This document shows, in pieces, positions 12,345 through 20,242 of a stretch of DNA of 20,242 nucleotides. A program made the translations under genes and the position numbers. The DNA comes from Oscillospiraceae bacterium (GTDB lineage: Bacteria; Bacillota; Clostridia; Oscillospirales; Oscillospiraceae). The notes below the pieces were generated by a model. That model worked only from the letters and a program-made list of their open reading frames with translations, did not search any database and was not told the DNA's origin. Numbering within the stretch: the stretch's first letter is position 1; every line of letters begins with the position of its first letter. The DNA lies in NCBI GenBank assembly GCA_016295225.1, contig JAEDLP010000021.1, positions 1-20,242 of the forward strand, read 5' to 3'.

Positions 12345-13811
12345 ATGAAGATTTCACCCAGCTATGAGACCGTCCGGGAAATTGCGGCCACCGGCGCCTA
12401 TCAGGTGCTGCCCGTGAGCTGCGAGCTCCTTTCCGATATCTGCACCCCCATAGAGGCCCTGCGGATCCTGAAAAATGTGTCCACCCACTGCTACCTGCTG
12501 GAGTCGGTGGTGGAGAAGGAGAAGTGGGGGCGGTACACCTTCCTGGGCTACGATCCCAAGCTGGAGATCACCTGCGCCGACGGCGTGATGAAGGCGGGGG
12601 ATATCCAGTTGAAAACGGAGGACCCTTCGGCCTTCCTGCGCCAGATTCTGGCCCGGTACAAGAGCCCCCGGTTTGAGGACTTGCCCTCCTTCACCGGCGG
12701 TCTGGTGGGGTACTTCTCCTATGATTTCCTGGGCTACAGCGAGCCGTCGGTGCGCAGTCAGGTCCCCGACAGCGAGTCCTTCAAGGATGTGGACCTGATG
12801 CTCTTCGACAAGGTTATCGCCTTCGACCACTTCCGGCAAAAAATCATCCTTATCGTGAACATGTCCCTGGAGGACCCGGAGACCGGCTACAACAAGGCGG
12901 TGATGGAGCTGCAGCAGCTTAGTCACCTTCTGCGGACAGGGGAGAAGAAACGGGAGCCGGAGAGCCGCCTGACGGGCGAACTCATCCCCCTCTTCAATAA
13001 GGAGACCTACTGCGCCATGGTGGAGCAGGCCAAGGGATACATCCGGGAGGGAGATATCTTTCAGATCGTCCTGTCTAACCGGCTCAGCGCCCCCTTTGAG
13101 GGGAGCCTGCTGAACACCTACCGGGTCCTGCGGACCACCAATCCCTCACCCTACATGTTCTACTTCTCTGGCACCGATGTGGAGGTGGCGGGGGCCTCGC
13201 CGGAGACCCTGGTGAAGCTGGAAAACGGCGTCCTCCACACCTTCCCACTGGCGGGGACCCGGCCCAGAGGCAAGAACGAGGCCGAGGACAAGACCCTGGA
13301 GGCCGAGCTGCTGGCCGACGAAAAGGAGCTGGCCGAGCACAACATGCTGGTGGATCTGGGGCGGAACGACCTGGGAAAGATCAGCAAGTTCGGCTCCGTC
13401 CAGGTGGAGAAGCTCCGCACCATCGAGCGCTACTCCCATGTGATGCACATCGGCTCCACCGTCCGGGGCGAGATCCGGGAGGACCGGGACGCTCTGGATG
13501 CCATTGCCGCCGTCCTTCCCGCCGGGACCCTGTCTGGCGCCCCCAAGATCCGGGCCTGCCAGCTCATCAGCCAGTTGGAGAACAACAAGCGGGGGATCTA
13601 TGGCGGGGCCATTGGGTACATCGACTTCACTGGAAACCTGGATACCTGCATCGCCATCCGCATTGCCTACAAAAAGAACGGCAAGGTCTTTATTCGCAGC
13701 GGCGCGGGGATCGTGGCCGACTCGGTCCCTGAGAAGGAGTTTGAGGAGTGCATCAACAAGGCCAAAGCCGTGGTCAACGCACTGCGGCTTGCAGAGGAGG
13801 CAGACCGATGA
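12345..13811 (+). CDS. trpE: Anthranilate synthase component I
   Basis: TrpE makes anthranilate from chorismate with ammonia supplied by TrpG, the first committed step of tryptophan synthesis. The 488-residue product has the N-terminal regulatory domain with LLES (51-54), which matches the tryptophan-binding motif of feedback-inhibited enzymes. The catalytic domain has GDIFQIVLSNR (236-246), NPSPYMFYF (266-274), GASPETLV (283-290), PLAGTRPRG (301-309), AEHNMLVDLGRNDLG (330-344) and LPAGTLSGAPK (391-401). It ends with SGAGIVADSVPEKEFEEC. The ATG follows AGGAGG by seven bases; an upstream in-frame ATG at 12279 lies inside the terminator hairpin and is rejected. The stop overlaps the trpG start (ATGA), as expected for two subunits of one complex. 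Regulated by the T-box and probably by feedback inhibition. Confidence 0.97.
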   Translation: MKISPSYETVREIAATGAYQVLPVSCELLSDICTPIEALRILKNVSTHCYLLESVVEKEKWGRYTFLGYDPKLEITCADGVMKAGDIQLKTEDPSAFLRQILARYKSPRFEDLPSFTGGLVGYFSYDFLGYSEPSVRSQVPDSESFKDVDLMLFDKVIAFDHFRQKIILIVNMSLEDPETGYNKAVMELQQLSHLLRTGEKKREPESRLTGELIPLFNKETYCAMVEQAKGYIREGDIFQIVLSNRLSAPFEGSLLNTYRVLRTTNPSPYMFYFSGTDVEVAGASPETLVKLENGVLHTFPLAGTRPRGKNEAEDKTLEAELLADEKELAEHNMLVDLGRNDLGKISKFGSVQVEKLRTIERYSHVMHIGSTVRGEIREDRDALDAIAAVLPAGTLSGAPKIRACQLISQLENNKRGIYGGAIGYIDFTGNLDTCIAIRIAYKKNGKVFIRSGAGIVADSVPEKEFEECINKAKAVVNALRLAEEADR

Positions 13812-14383
13812 TCTTACTCATTGACAACTACGACAGCTTTTCCTATAACCTCTACCAGCTCATTGGAGAGCTGGATCCGGAGATCCAGGTCATCCGGAAT
13901 GATGCCATGACCCTGGAGGAGATCCGGGCCCTCCACCCCCGGCGGATCGTCCTCTCGCCGGGACCCGGTCGGCCGGAGGACGCGGGGATCACCCTGGAGG
14001 CGGCCCGGATCCTGGGGAAGGAGATTCCCACCCTGGGGGTCTGCCTGGGACATCAGGCTATCTGTGCGGCCTTCGGCGGTAAGGTGACTTACGCGGAGCG
14101 GCTCATGCACGGCAAGCAGTCCATGGTCCAATTCCAGACAGACTCTACGCTGTTCCGGGGCTGTCCCCGGGAGGCCCTGGTGGCCCGGTATCACTCCCTG
14201 GCAGCGGACCCGGCCACCCTGCCGGACTGCCTGCGGGTGACGGCCGAAACCCAAGCGGGGGAGATCATGGCCGTGGAGCACAGGGAGTATCCCATTTACG
14301 GGGTCCAATTCCATCCGGAGTCCATTCTGACCCCCGACGGCCGGACCATGCTGAAAAATTTCATCCAGGAGGGAACACCATGA
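13808..14383 (+). CDS. trpG: Anthranilate synthase component II, glutamine amidotransferase
   Basis: TrpG releases ammonia from glutamine and channels it to TrpE. The 191-residue class I glutamine amidotransferase opens with LLIDNYDSFSYNLYQ. It has the oxyanion strand LSPGPGRPEDAG (49-60), the nucleophile in GVCLGHQ (C79), the HGKQSMV block (101-107) and the His-Glu pair in FHPES (H169, E171), so the catalytic triad is complete. It is a separate gene, not fused to trpD as in enterobacteria. The start overlaps the trpE stop and its own stop overlaps the trpD start, both by four bases. No other PabA is visible here, so it could also serve p-aminobenzoate synthesis; this is a guess from other Firmicutes. 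Confidence 0.96.
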   Translation: MILLIDNYDSFSYNLYQLIGELDPEIQVIRNDAMTLEEIRALHPRRIVLSPGPGRPEDAGITLEAARILGKEIPTLGVCLGHQAICAAFGGKVTYAERLMHGKQSMVQFQTDSTLFRGCPREALVARYHSLAADPATLPDCLRVTAETQAGEIMAVEHREYPIYGVQFHPESILTPDGRTMLKNFIQEGTP

Positions 14384-15405
14384 TTCAGGAAGCCATTGTA
14401 AAAATAGTAAATAAAGAGGACCTGACCTATGATGAGGCCTATCAGGTCATGAACGAGATCATGAGTGGTGAGACCACCGCCACCCAGAACGCCGCCTTCC
14501 TGGCGGCCCTGTCCACCAAGAGCACCAAGGCGGAGACCATCGTGGAGATCGCCGGCTGTGCCGCTGCCATGCGGGACCACGCTACCAAGGTGGAGACCGG
14601 CCAGGAGGTCTTTGAGATCGTGGGGACCGGCGGCGACGGCGCCCACAGCTTTAACATCTCCACCACTGCGGCCCTGGTGGCTGCGGCGGGGGGCATGAAG
14701 GTGGCCAAGCACGGCAACCGGGCGGCCTCCTCCCGGTGCGGCACCGCCGACTGCCTGGAGGCCCTTGGGGTCAACATCGACCAGAGCCCCCGGCGCTGCC
14801 GGGCGCTGCTGGAGGAGGTGGGCATGTGCTTCTTCTTCGCCCAGAAGTATCACACCTCCATGAAGTATGTGGGGGCCATCCGGAAGGAGCTGGGCTTCCG
14901 CACGGTGTTCAACATCCTGGGCCCCCTGACCAACCCGGCCAGCCCCACGATGCAGCTGCTGGGGGTCTATGACGAGTACCTGGTGGAGCCCCTAGCTCAC
15001 GTCCTTATGAGCCTGGGAGTAAAGCAGGGCATGGTGGTCTACGGCATGGACAAGCTGGACGAAATTTCCCTCAGCGCTCCCACCAAGGTGTGTGAATTCC
15101 GGGACGGATGGTACAAGACCTACACCATCCAGCCGGAGGCGTTCGGACTGACCCGCTGCACCAAGGCCGACCTGGTGGGGGGCGACCCGGCGGAAAACGC
15201 CGCCATCACCCGGGCCATCCTGGGCGGGGAGAAGGGACCCAAGCGGGACGCCGTCCTGCTGAACGCCGGCGCAGCCCTCTACATCGGCGGCAAGGCGGAC
15301 ACCCTGGCCCGGGGCGTGACCCTGGCGGCGGAGATTATCGACTCCGGCAAGGCCCTGGAGACCCTGGAACAGTTCATTGCCGTGAGCAACCGGGCGGAGG
15401 ACTGA
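14380..15405 (+). CDS. trpD: Anthranilate phosphoribosyltransferase
   Basis: TrpD joins anthranilate to phosphoribosyl pyrophosphate, the second pathway step. The 341-residue protein has a helical N-terminal domain and the conserved PRPP-binding GTGGD (82-86). KHGNRAASSRCGTAD (110-124) is a variant of the usual KHGNRSVSSxSGSAD loop. NILGPLTNP (178-186) and the metal-binding Asp-Glu pair in DKLDEIS (D227, E228) follow. Length and motif order are those of stand-alone TrpD. The start overlaps the trpG stop (ATGA), with AGGAGGG upstream. The Ser-to-Cys change within the loop retains the neighbouring Ser pair, and activity is expected. Confidence 0.96.
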   Translation: MIQEAIVKIVNKEDLTYDEAYQVMNEIMSGETTATQNAAFLAALSTKSTKAETIVEIAGCAAAMRDHATKVETGQEVFEIVGTGGDGAHSFNISTTAALVAAAGGMKVAKHGNRAASSRCGTADCLEALGVNIDQSPRRCRALLEEVGMCFFFAQKYHTSMKYVGAIRKELGFRTVFNILGPLTNPASPTMQLLGVYDEYLVEPLAHVLMSLGVKQGMVVYGMDKLDEISLSAPTKVCEFRDGWYKTYTIQPEAFGLTRCTKADLVGGDPAENAAITRAILGGEKGPKRDAVLLNAGAALYIGGKADTLARGVTLAAEIIDSGKALETLEQFIAVSNRAED

Positions 15406-15408
15406 GCC

Positions 15409-16197
15409 ATGACCATTCTGGACACCATCGCCGCCTATGCCCGGCAGCGTGTGGCGGCGGACACGGAAGAAACCTGTCTGGAGGTCATGCGGGAGCTTGC
15501 CCTCCAGGGGGGCGCGGCCAACGGCGCGGCGTTTGAAAACGCCCTGCGTAAGCCGGGGATGGGGTTCATCTGTGAGGTGAAAAAGGCCTCTCCCTCCAAG
15601 GGGATCATCTCCAGGGAGTTCCCCTATCTGGACATTGCCCGGGACTATGAGGCGGCGGGGGCCGACTGCATTTCCTGCCTGACCGAGCCTAAGTGGTTTT
15701 TGGGCTCCGACCAGATTTTTTCGGAGATTCGGCAGAGAGTTGCCACCCCCATGCTTCGCAAGGATTTCACCGTGGACGAGTATCAGATTTATCAGGCCAA
15801 GGTACTGGGGGCCAATGCTGTCCTGCTGATCTGCGCCCTGCTGGACACCAGGACCATCGCCCGGTATCTGGAGCTCTGTGACCGCCTGGGGCTTGCCGCT
15901 CTGGTGGAGACCCACGATGAAGGGGAAATTGCCAGTGCCGTGTCCGCCGGGGCGAAGATCATCGGGGTGAACAACCGGAATTTGAAGGATTTTTCCGTGG
16001 ACTTTTCCAATGCCGCCCGGCTGCGGGACCGCATCCCGCCGGGGACGATCTATGTGGCCGAGAGCGGTGTGAAAGGTCCTGCGGACGCGGCGATGCTGAA
16101 ATCCATCGGGGCGGACGCAGCCCTGGTGGGGGAGACGCTGATGCGGGCAACGGATAAAAAGGACGCGCTGGCGGCCTTGCGGGAGGCGGCGCGATGA
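15409..16197 (+). CDS. trpC: Indole-3-glycerol phosphate synthase
   Basis: TrpC closes the indole ring, converting carboxyphenylaminodeoxyribulose phosphate to indole glycerol phosphate. The 262-residue TIM barrel has EVKKASPSKG (E56, K58), LTEPKWFLGS (91-100), LRKDF (K118), VLLICALL (138-145), VETHDEGE (E167), IGVNNRNL (N188) and a late VAESGV glutamate, which together cover the known catalytic set. It is separate from trpF, unlike the enterobacterial fusion. It starts three bases after trpD ends, and its stop overlaps the trpF start by four bases, so it is translated as part of the operon. Confidence 0.96.
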   Translation: MTILDTIAAYARQRVAADTEETCLEVMRELALQGGAANGAAFENALRKPGMGFICEVKKASPSKGIISREFPYLDIARDYEAAGADCISCLTEPKWFLGSDQIFSEIRQRVATPMLRKDFTVDEYQIYQAKVLGANAVLLICALLDTRTIARYLELCDRLGLAALVETHDEGEIASAVSAGAKIIGVNNRNLKDFSVDFSNAARLRDRIPPGTIYVAESGVKGPADAAMLKSIGADAALVGETLMRATDKKDALAALREAAR

Positions 16198-16802
16198 CCA
16201 AAATCAAGCTCTGCGGCCTGACCCGCCCCGAGGATATTCAGGCGGCCAATCAACTGCTGCCGGAGTACATCGGCTTTGTCTTTGCCCGGAAGAGCAAACG
16301 GTATGTGTCCCCGACCCGGGCGGCAGAGCTGCGAAAAGGACTCCACCCCGCCATCACCCCGGTGGGGGTCTTTGTGGATGCGCCGCCGGATCAGGTGGCG
16401 GCTCTGCTGGAGGCCGGGACCATCGAAATGGCCCAGCTACACGGCGGGGAGGACGAGGCTTATATCCGCCGCCTGCGCCGTCTAACCAGAAAGCCTGTCA
16501 TCCAAGCCTTCCGAATGGATACCGAGGAGGACGGAGAGAAGGCCCAGGCCAGCTCTGCGGACTATGTCCTCCTGGATGCGGGGGAGGGGGGCACCGGGAC
16601 GGTCTTTGACTGGTCCCTGCTCCGGGGCGTGACCCGTCCATATTTCCTGGCGGGTGGTTTGAACCCCGCCAATGTGGCCGGGGCGGTGGAGATTTTGGCC
16701 CCCTACGCCGTGGACGTCAGCTCCGGCATAGAAACCGACGGCGTCAAGGACAGAGAGAAGATGGCCGCCTTTGTGCAGGCTGTCCGAGAACAGAAAGGAT
16801 GA
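16194..16802 (+). CDS. trpF: Phosphoribosylanthranilate isomerase
   Basis: TrpF isomerises phosphoribosylanthranilate to the open-chain ribulose form used by TrpC. The 202-residue barrel has the catalytic cysteine in KLCGLT (C7) and the catalytic aspartate in YVLLDA (D128). It also has GFVFARKSKRYVSP (27-40), VGVFVD (57-62), AQLHG (80-84) and the phosphate-binding ends LAGGLNPANV and VDVSSGIE. In pathway order it acts before TrpC although its gene follows trpC, the common Gram-positive arrangement. The ATG overlaps the trpC stop. A six-base gap separates it from trpB, whose AAAGGA ribosome binding site lies in the end of trpF. Confidence 0.95.
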   Translation: MTKIKLCGLTRPEDIQAANQLLPEYIGFVFARKSKRYVSPTRAAELRKGLHPAITPVGVFVDAPPDQVAALLEAGTIEMAQLHGGEDEAYIRRLRRLTRKPVIQAFRMDTEEDGEKAQASSADYVLLDAGEGGTGTVFDWSLLRGVTRPYFLAGGLNPANVAGAVEILAPYAVDVSSGIETDGVKDREKMAAFVQAVREQKG

Positions 16803-16808
16803 ACGACC

Positions 16809-17999
16809 ATGACCAATCCCAACGGCCGCTTCGGCGTCCATGGAGGGCAGTACATACCGGAAACCCTCATGAACGCCGTCATTGAGCTGGAACAGGCCTA
16901 TGACCACTATAAAAACGATCCCGACTTCAACCGGGAGCTGACCCGCCTCTTCAACGAGTACGCCGGTCGGCCCTCCCGCCTTTACTATGCGGAGAAGCTC
17001 ACCCGTGAGCTGGGGGGCGCGAAAATCTACCTGAAGCGGGAGGACTTGAACCACACTGGCGCTCACAAGATCAACAACGTTCTGGGCCAGGCCCTTCTGG
17101 CGAAAAAGATGGGCAAGACCCGCCTCATTGCCGAGACCGGGGCGGGACAGCACGGGGTGGCCACCGCCACCGCCGCCGCTCTGCTGGACATGGAATGTGT
17201 GGTTTTCATGGGGGAGGAGGACATCCGCAGGCAGGCTCTGAACGTCTACAAGATGCGCCTGCTGGGGTCCCAGGTGGTCTCCGTGACCTCCGGGACGGCC
17301 ACCCTGAAGGACGCGGTCTCCGAGGCCATGCGGGAGTGGACCAGCCGCATCGCCGACACCCACTACTGCCTGGGCTCGGTGATGGGTCCCCATCCCTTCC
17401 CCACCATCGTCCGGGATTTCCAGGCGGTGATCTCCCGGGAGGCCCGGGCCCAGATTTTAGAGAAGGAGGGCCGCCTGCCCGACGCGGTCATTGCCTGCGT
17501 GGGGGGCGGATCCAACGCCATTGGCTCCTTCTACCACTTCATCTGGGACGAAGGGGTGCGGCTCATCGGCTGTGAGGCCGCCGGCCGCGGCGTGAACACC
17601 GCTGAGACCGCCGCCACCATCGCCACCGGCCGCTTGGGCATCTTCCATGGAATGAAGTCCTACTTCTGCCAGGACCAGTACGGCCAGATTGCCCCGGTCT
17701 ACTCTATCTCCGCCGGTCTGGACTACCCCGGCATCGGTCCGGAGCACGCCCACCTCCACGACATCGGCCGGGCGGAGTATGTTCCCATCACCGACGAGGA
17801 GGCGGTGGAGGCCTTCGAGTACGTCTCCCGGACCGAGGGTATCATCCCCGCCCTGGAGTCGGCCCACGCCCTGGCCTATGCCAGAAAGCTGGCCCCCACC
17901 ATGGGGAAGGATCAGATCATCATCGTCACCGTCTCCGGCCGGGGAGACAAGGACTGCGCCGCCATCGCCCGGTACAGAGGGGAGGATATCCATGAGTAA
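16809..17999 (+). CDS. trpB: Tryptophan synthase beta chain
   Basis: TrpB condenses indole with serine to tryptophan using pyridoxal phosphate, in an alpha2-beta2 complex with TrpA. The 396-residue protein is the common TrpB1 type. It opens with GRFGVHGGQYIPETLM, carries the PLP lysine in KREDLNHTGAHKINN (K87), ETGAGQHGVATATAAAL, the phosphate-binding GGGSNAIG (232-239) and SYFCQDQYGQI. It ends in VTVSGRGDKD (374-383), where Ser377 should meet the PLP ring nitrogen. All catalytic residues appear intact. The stop lies within an eight-base overlap with the start of trpA, consistent with equal production of the two chains. Confidence 0.97.
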   Translation: MTNPNGRFGVHGGQYIPETLMNAVIELEQAYDHYKNDPDFNRELTRLFNEYAGRPSRLYYAEKLTRELGGAKIYLKREDLNHTGAHKINNVLGQALLAKKMGKTRLIAETGAGQHGVATATAAALLDMECVVFMGEEDIRRQALNVYKMRLLGSQVVSVTSGTATLKDAVSEAMREWTSRIADTHYCLGSVMGPHPFPTIVRDFQAVISREARAQILEKEGRLPDAVIACVGGGSNAIGSFYHFIWDEGVRLIGCEAAGRGVNTAETAATIATGRLGIFHGMKSYFCQDQYGQIAPVYSISAGLDYPGIGPEHAHLHDIGRAEYVPITDEEAVEAFEYVSRTEGIIPALESAHALAYARKLAPTMGKDQIIIVTVSGRGDKDCAAIARYRGEDIHE

Positions 18000-18768
18000 G
18001 ATACAAGATGCATTTGCCGAGGGAAAGGCTTTCATCCCCTTCGTGACCTGCGGGGATCCGGATCTTGAGACCACCGCCGCCATCGTCCGAGCCATGGCCC
18101 AGAGTGGGGCGGACCTCATCGAATTGGGCATTCCCTTTTCCGACCCAACTGCTGAGGGTCCCGTGATTCAGGAGGCCAACCTGCGTGCTCTCTCCGGGGG
18201 CGTCACCACCGACCGGGTCTTTGACCTGGTCCGGGATCTGCGGCGGGATGTGACTGTCCCCCTGGTGTTCATGACCTACGCCAACGTGGTCTTCTCCTAC
18301 GGCACCGAGAAATTTCTGGCCAACTGCGCCGAGGCGGGGGTGGACGGACTCATCCTCCCCGACGTCCCCTTTGAGGAGAAGGAGGACTTTGCCCCCCTCT
18401 GTCAGCAGTACGGGGTGGAGCTGATCTCCCTGGTGGCCCCTACCTCCGAGGGCCGGGCCGCCGCAATCGCAAGGGAAGCCCATGGCTTCGTGTACATCGT
18501 CTCCAGCCTGGGGGTCACCGGCGTCCGCAGTGAGATCAAGACGGATATTCCCTCCCTGGCGGGGCTGGTGAAGGCCAACACCCAAATTCCCTGTGCCGTG
18601 GGCTTTGGCATTTCCACCCCGGCCCAGGCGGCGGACATGGCCCGCCATGCCGACGGGGTCATCGTGGGCTCGGCTATCGTGAAGCTTATCGGCCAGCATG
18701 GCCGGAAAGCCGTCCCTTATGTGGCGGAGTATGTGAAATCCATGAAAGACGCCATCCGGGGTCTGTGA
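17992..18768 (+). CDS. trpA: Tryptophan synthase alpha chain
   Basis: TrpA splits indole glycerol phosphate and hands indole through a tunnel to TrpB. The 258-residue barrel has FIPFVTCGDPD (14-24), ELGIPFSDPTAEGPVIQ (44-60), VFMTYANVVFSYG, GLILPDVPFEE, SLVAPTS, FVYIVSSLGVTGVR, and the phosphate-binding VGFGIST and GVIVGSAIVK. Glu44 matches the catalytic Glu49 of the Salmonella enzyme. The position of its other catalytic acid, Asp60, is Glu55 here, a conservative change. The ATG at 17992 follows GGGGAGG and overlaps trpB by eight bases. It is the last gene of the operon, which ends in a strong terminator six bases later. Confidence 0.96.
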   Translation: MSKIQDAFAEGKAFIPFVTCGDPDLETTAAIVRAMAQSGADLIELGIPFSDPTAEGPVIQEANLRALSGGVTTDRVFDLVRDLRRDVTVPLVFMTYANVVFSYGTEKFLANCAEAGVDGLILPDVPFEEKEDFAPLCQQYGVELISLVAPTSEGRAAAIAREAHGFVYIVSSLGVTGVRSEIKTDIPSLAGLVKANTQIPCAVGFGISTPAQAADMARHADGVIVGSAIVKLIGQHGRKAVPYVAEYVKSMKDAIRGL

Positions 18769-18773
18769 AACAG

Positions 18774-18818
18774 AAAAAGCGCTCGCTTCCAGGACAGCCT
18801 GAGAAGCGAGCGCTTTTT
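18774..18818. terminator. Bidirectional terminator between trpA and the mmcQ-like gene
   Basis: AAAAAGCGCTCGCTTC (18774-18789) and GAAGCGAGCGCTTTTT (18803-18818) pair perfectly over 16 positions. CAGG/CCTG (18790-18793 / 18798-18801) continues the stem past one bulged A. A run of five T follows the GC stem on both strands, so it can end trpA transcripts and those of the converging minus-strand pair. Confidence 0.93.
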
Positions 18819-18824
18819 GGAATA

Positions 18825-19205
18825 TTATTCACCGAGGATCTCCTGCTGGAGTTTTTTGGTGAGCTTGGAGAAGACCAAGCCATAGGATCTGTCGCACAGG
18901 TCCCGCAGGACCTCTTCCGGCACATCGCCGTCCAGAAAGACGGAGTTCCAGTGCCGCTTGTTTGAGTAGAAGCCCGGGCGGATGTCCGGGTATTCGCTGC
19001 GGAGCAGCTCTGCCAGAAGGGGATCGCACTTGAGGATGACCATTTCCCGGCAGTCCCAGCCCTTGTGCTCCGGGCCGGGCTGACAGGTGGCGGCGAACAT
19101 CTTGCCGCCCACCAGGTAGCGATGCCAGCCCCATTCCTCCTTATAGTCCTTTTCAGCCCCTGCCTTGTTCCGCAGGTACTGGTCCAGCCATGGGTACTTG
19201 TTCAT
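18825..19205 (-). CDS. MmcQ/YjbR family protein
   Basis: A 126-residue protein of the MmcQ/YjbR (CyaY-like fold, 'double wing') family, often annotated as DNA-binding although the biochemical role is not settled. Family signs are WGWHRYLVGGKMFAA near the N-terminus, VILKCDP, YPDIRPGFYSNKRHWNSVFLDG and a C-terminal SYGLVFSKLTKKLQQE helix. Length is typical. The ATG follows AAAGGAG on the minus strand, 25 bases after the preceding gene ends, so the two form a small operon. It converges on trpA and shares its terminator. Confidence 0.88.
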   Translation of the reverse strand: MNKYPWLDQYLRNKAGAEKDYKEEWGWHRYLVGGKMFAATCQPGPEHKGWDCREMVILKCDPLLAELLRSEYPDIRPGFYSNKRHWNSVFLDGDVPEEVLRDLCDRSYGLVFSKLTKKLQQEILGE

Positions 19206-19230
19206 GGTGCGCTCCTTTCCGTCCGGTGCG

Positions 19231-20238
19231 TTAAGGCTCCAGCAGGTCTTTCATGAGATAGTTTCGGGCCTGGTTGATCTGGGGCAGACGCTTTTTCATG
19301 GTAATGGGCAGGCCAATCTTTTGGCAGAAGTCCACCAGACGGCACTCCAACTCCGGGTCGCAGAGATAGAGCTTTTTTGGCTTACCGTGTTCCTCAATCA
19401 TGTCCGCCAGGATATTCAGTAAGGCGTTTTGCATGTCTACCTGAGGGGCCAGCAGCTCCGAGCAGTGGAGGAAGCCCGAGGCGGCGTCGCTGATCAGGAT
19501 CATCCGGGGGAAGAACTTTTTCCGGCCCTCTTTGATGGGGGCGGGAAGGTAGGACCAGTCCAGCTCCAGGGAATAGGCCCGCTGGGGGGTGTCCTTCAAC
19601 TGCCGGAGCAGGGGGTCCTCACCGACCACGAAGTGGGGATACGACGCAGTGGGCAGGAGATGCTGGGGGAGGAGATGGAGGTGGTAGAGATCTGCCTCTG
19701 GGTCATAGGTGCGCAGGAGAAGGTTTCCCTGGCTGAAGATGTCCAGCTTGTTGGTTTCATGGAGTCCTTTCACCATCATAAAGAGGTTGCCCAGACCGGA
19801 GGCCAGCAGCTCCCGGTCATTCAGGGGGCGGGGGAAGTGGCCAGTCTCATAGGTCTCAAAGTGGAGCCAGCCGCCCTTTCCCCGGCAGGGGATTCCCAGC
19901 TCCTTGATAATCCGGTAGTTGGCGGAGCTGACGTCCTCACGGTTGCCCCACAGGCCGATGATGGCGTCCTGGAGGTAAAAGACGGGTTCCTTTTTGGGGT
20001 TGGGGCCGAAGAGTCTCTGCCGGGCCATTGCGTAGGCTTGATCCCCCACATAGCAGGCAAAGCCGCACTGGCCGGGGAGTTCGGACAGGATGGAAAAGTA
20101 CAGCACGGTCTGCTGGTCCTCCATGAGGAACAGGAAAGGGTCCTCCTCGGCAAAGGTGTTCCAGGGCTCGTAGGTATCCGCCAGCTGCAGAGCGGCGAAA
20201 TAGATTTGCATCCAGTGTTCACGTTGCTGATCGGTCAT
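19231..20238 (-). CDS. Uncharacterised 335-residue protein (possibly DUF7309/DUF6930 architecture)
   Basis: Function unknown. The 335 residues look soluble, with no signal peptide or membrane segment. Two parts are visible. The N-terminal half (about 1-170) contains FLFLMEDQQTVLYFSILSELP and a GQCGFACYVGDQAYA segment. The C-terminal half (about 225-335) contains SLELDWSYLPAPIKEGRKKFFP, then ILISDAASGFLHCSELLAP and a helix with LADMIEEHGKPKKLYLCDPEL. This pattern recalls proteins with DUF7309 and DUF6930 domains, from memory and at low confidence. The ATG at 20236-20238 is five bases from the window edge, so its ribosome binding site is out of view and a start farther upstream cannot be excluded. 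It precedes the MmcQ-like gene by 25 bases on the same strand. Confidence 0.7.
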   Translation of the reverse strand: MTDQQREHWMQIYFAALQLADTYEPWNTFAEEDPFLFLMEDQQTVLYFSILSELPGQCGFACYVGDQAYAMARQRLFGPNPKKEPVFYLQDAIIGLWGNREDVSSANYRIIKELGIPCRGKGGWLHFETYETGHFPRPLNDRELLASGLGNLFMMVKGLHETNKLDIFSQGNLLLRTYDPEADLYHLHLLPQHLLPTASYPHFVVGEDPLLRQLKDTPQRAYSLELDWSYLPAPIKEGRKKFFPRMILISDAASGFLHCSELLAPQVDMQNALLNILADMIEEHGKPKKLYLCDPELECRLVDFCQKIGLPITMKKRLPQINQARNYLMKDLLEP

Positions 20239-20242
20239 AGGG

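Noticed and set aside
1..20242. CRISPR arrays, tRNA or rRNA genes, insertion sequences, prophage or integrase genes.
   Set aside because: No spaced direct repeats, cloverleaf sequences, terminal inverted repeats or transposase-like frames were seen. The window looks like core metabolic chromosome.

Overview
The window is chromosomal DNA, GC-rich in its coding parts, from an anaerobic, Gram-positive-type bacterium. It most resembles a gut Clostridia/Oscillospiraceae relative; the exact genus cannot be read from the sequence. The lineage signs are strong AGGAGG ribosome binding sites, sigma-A-type promoters, a tRNA-Trp T-box leader on the trp operon, a LytR-CpsA-Psr protein, a single-chain pyruvate:ferredoxin oxidoreductase, and the rimP-nusA order. 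I see no phage, transposon, CRISPR, tRNA or rRNA.

Layout. (1) 1-1174, minus strand: start of the rimP-nusA operon (nusA runs off the left edge), with a promoter and a two-hairpin leader. (2) 1243-2513, plus: an LCP-family cell-envelope protein with a TTG start, two promoter candidates and a terminator. (3) 2514-4535, plus: an AT-rich spacer, a promoter, a possibly structured leader, and a polytopic permease of unknown substrate. (4) 4622-5013, minus: a DUF3870 protein. (5) 5152-11312, plus: a near-consensus promoter and three genes joined by ATGA stop/start overlaps. They encode a soluble polyferredoxin made of two RnfB-like modules, pyruvate:ferredoxin oxidoreductase (NifJ), and a GltD/NfnB-like FAD-NAD(P)H oxidoreductase. 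(6) 11333-11974, plus: a GNAT acetyltransferase. (7) 11985-18818, plus: promoter, tRNA-Trp T-box, terminator, then the complete tryptophan operon trpEGDCFBA, closed by a terminator usable from both sides. (8) 18825-20238, minus: an MmcQ/YjbR-family protein preceded by an uncharacterised 335-residue protein.

How the parts work. The trp block converts chorismate to tryptophan, and its leader carries a UGG specifier and a UGGC T-box that both match tRNA-Trp. The PFOR block would oxidise pyruvate to acetyl-CoA and CO2. Its neighbours suggest that electrons pass through an eight-cluster iron-sulfur protein to a flavoprotein that can use NAD(P)H. This three-gene set is the most unusual thing in the window: an RnfB-like module has been duplicated, has lost its membrane anchor, and is tied to PFOR without any other Rnf gene. 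The functional link is inferred from gene order and translational coupling only.

The PFOR operon shows very strong codon bias, with long stretches free of TTA, CTA and TCA codons; the permease looks biased too. This fits high expression. The trp genes use CGG, GGG and GGA freely.
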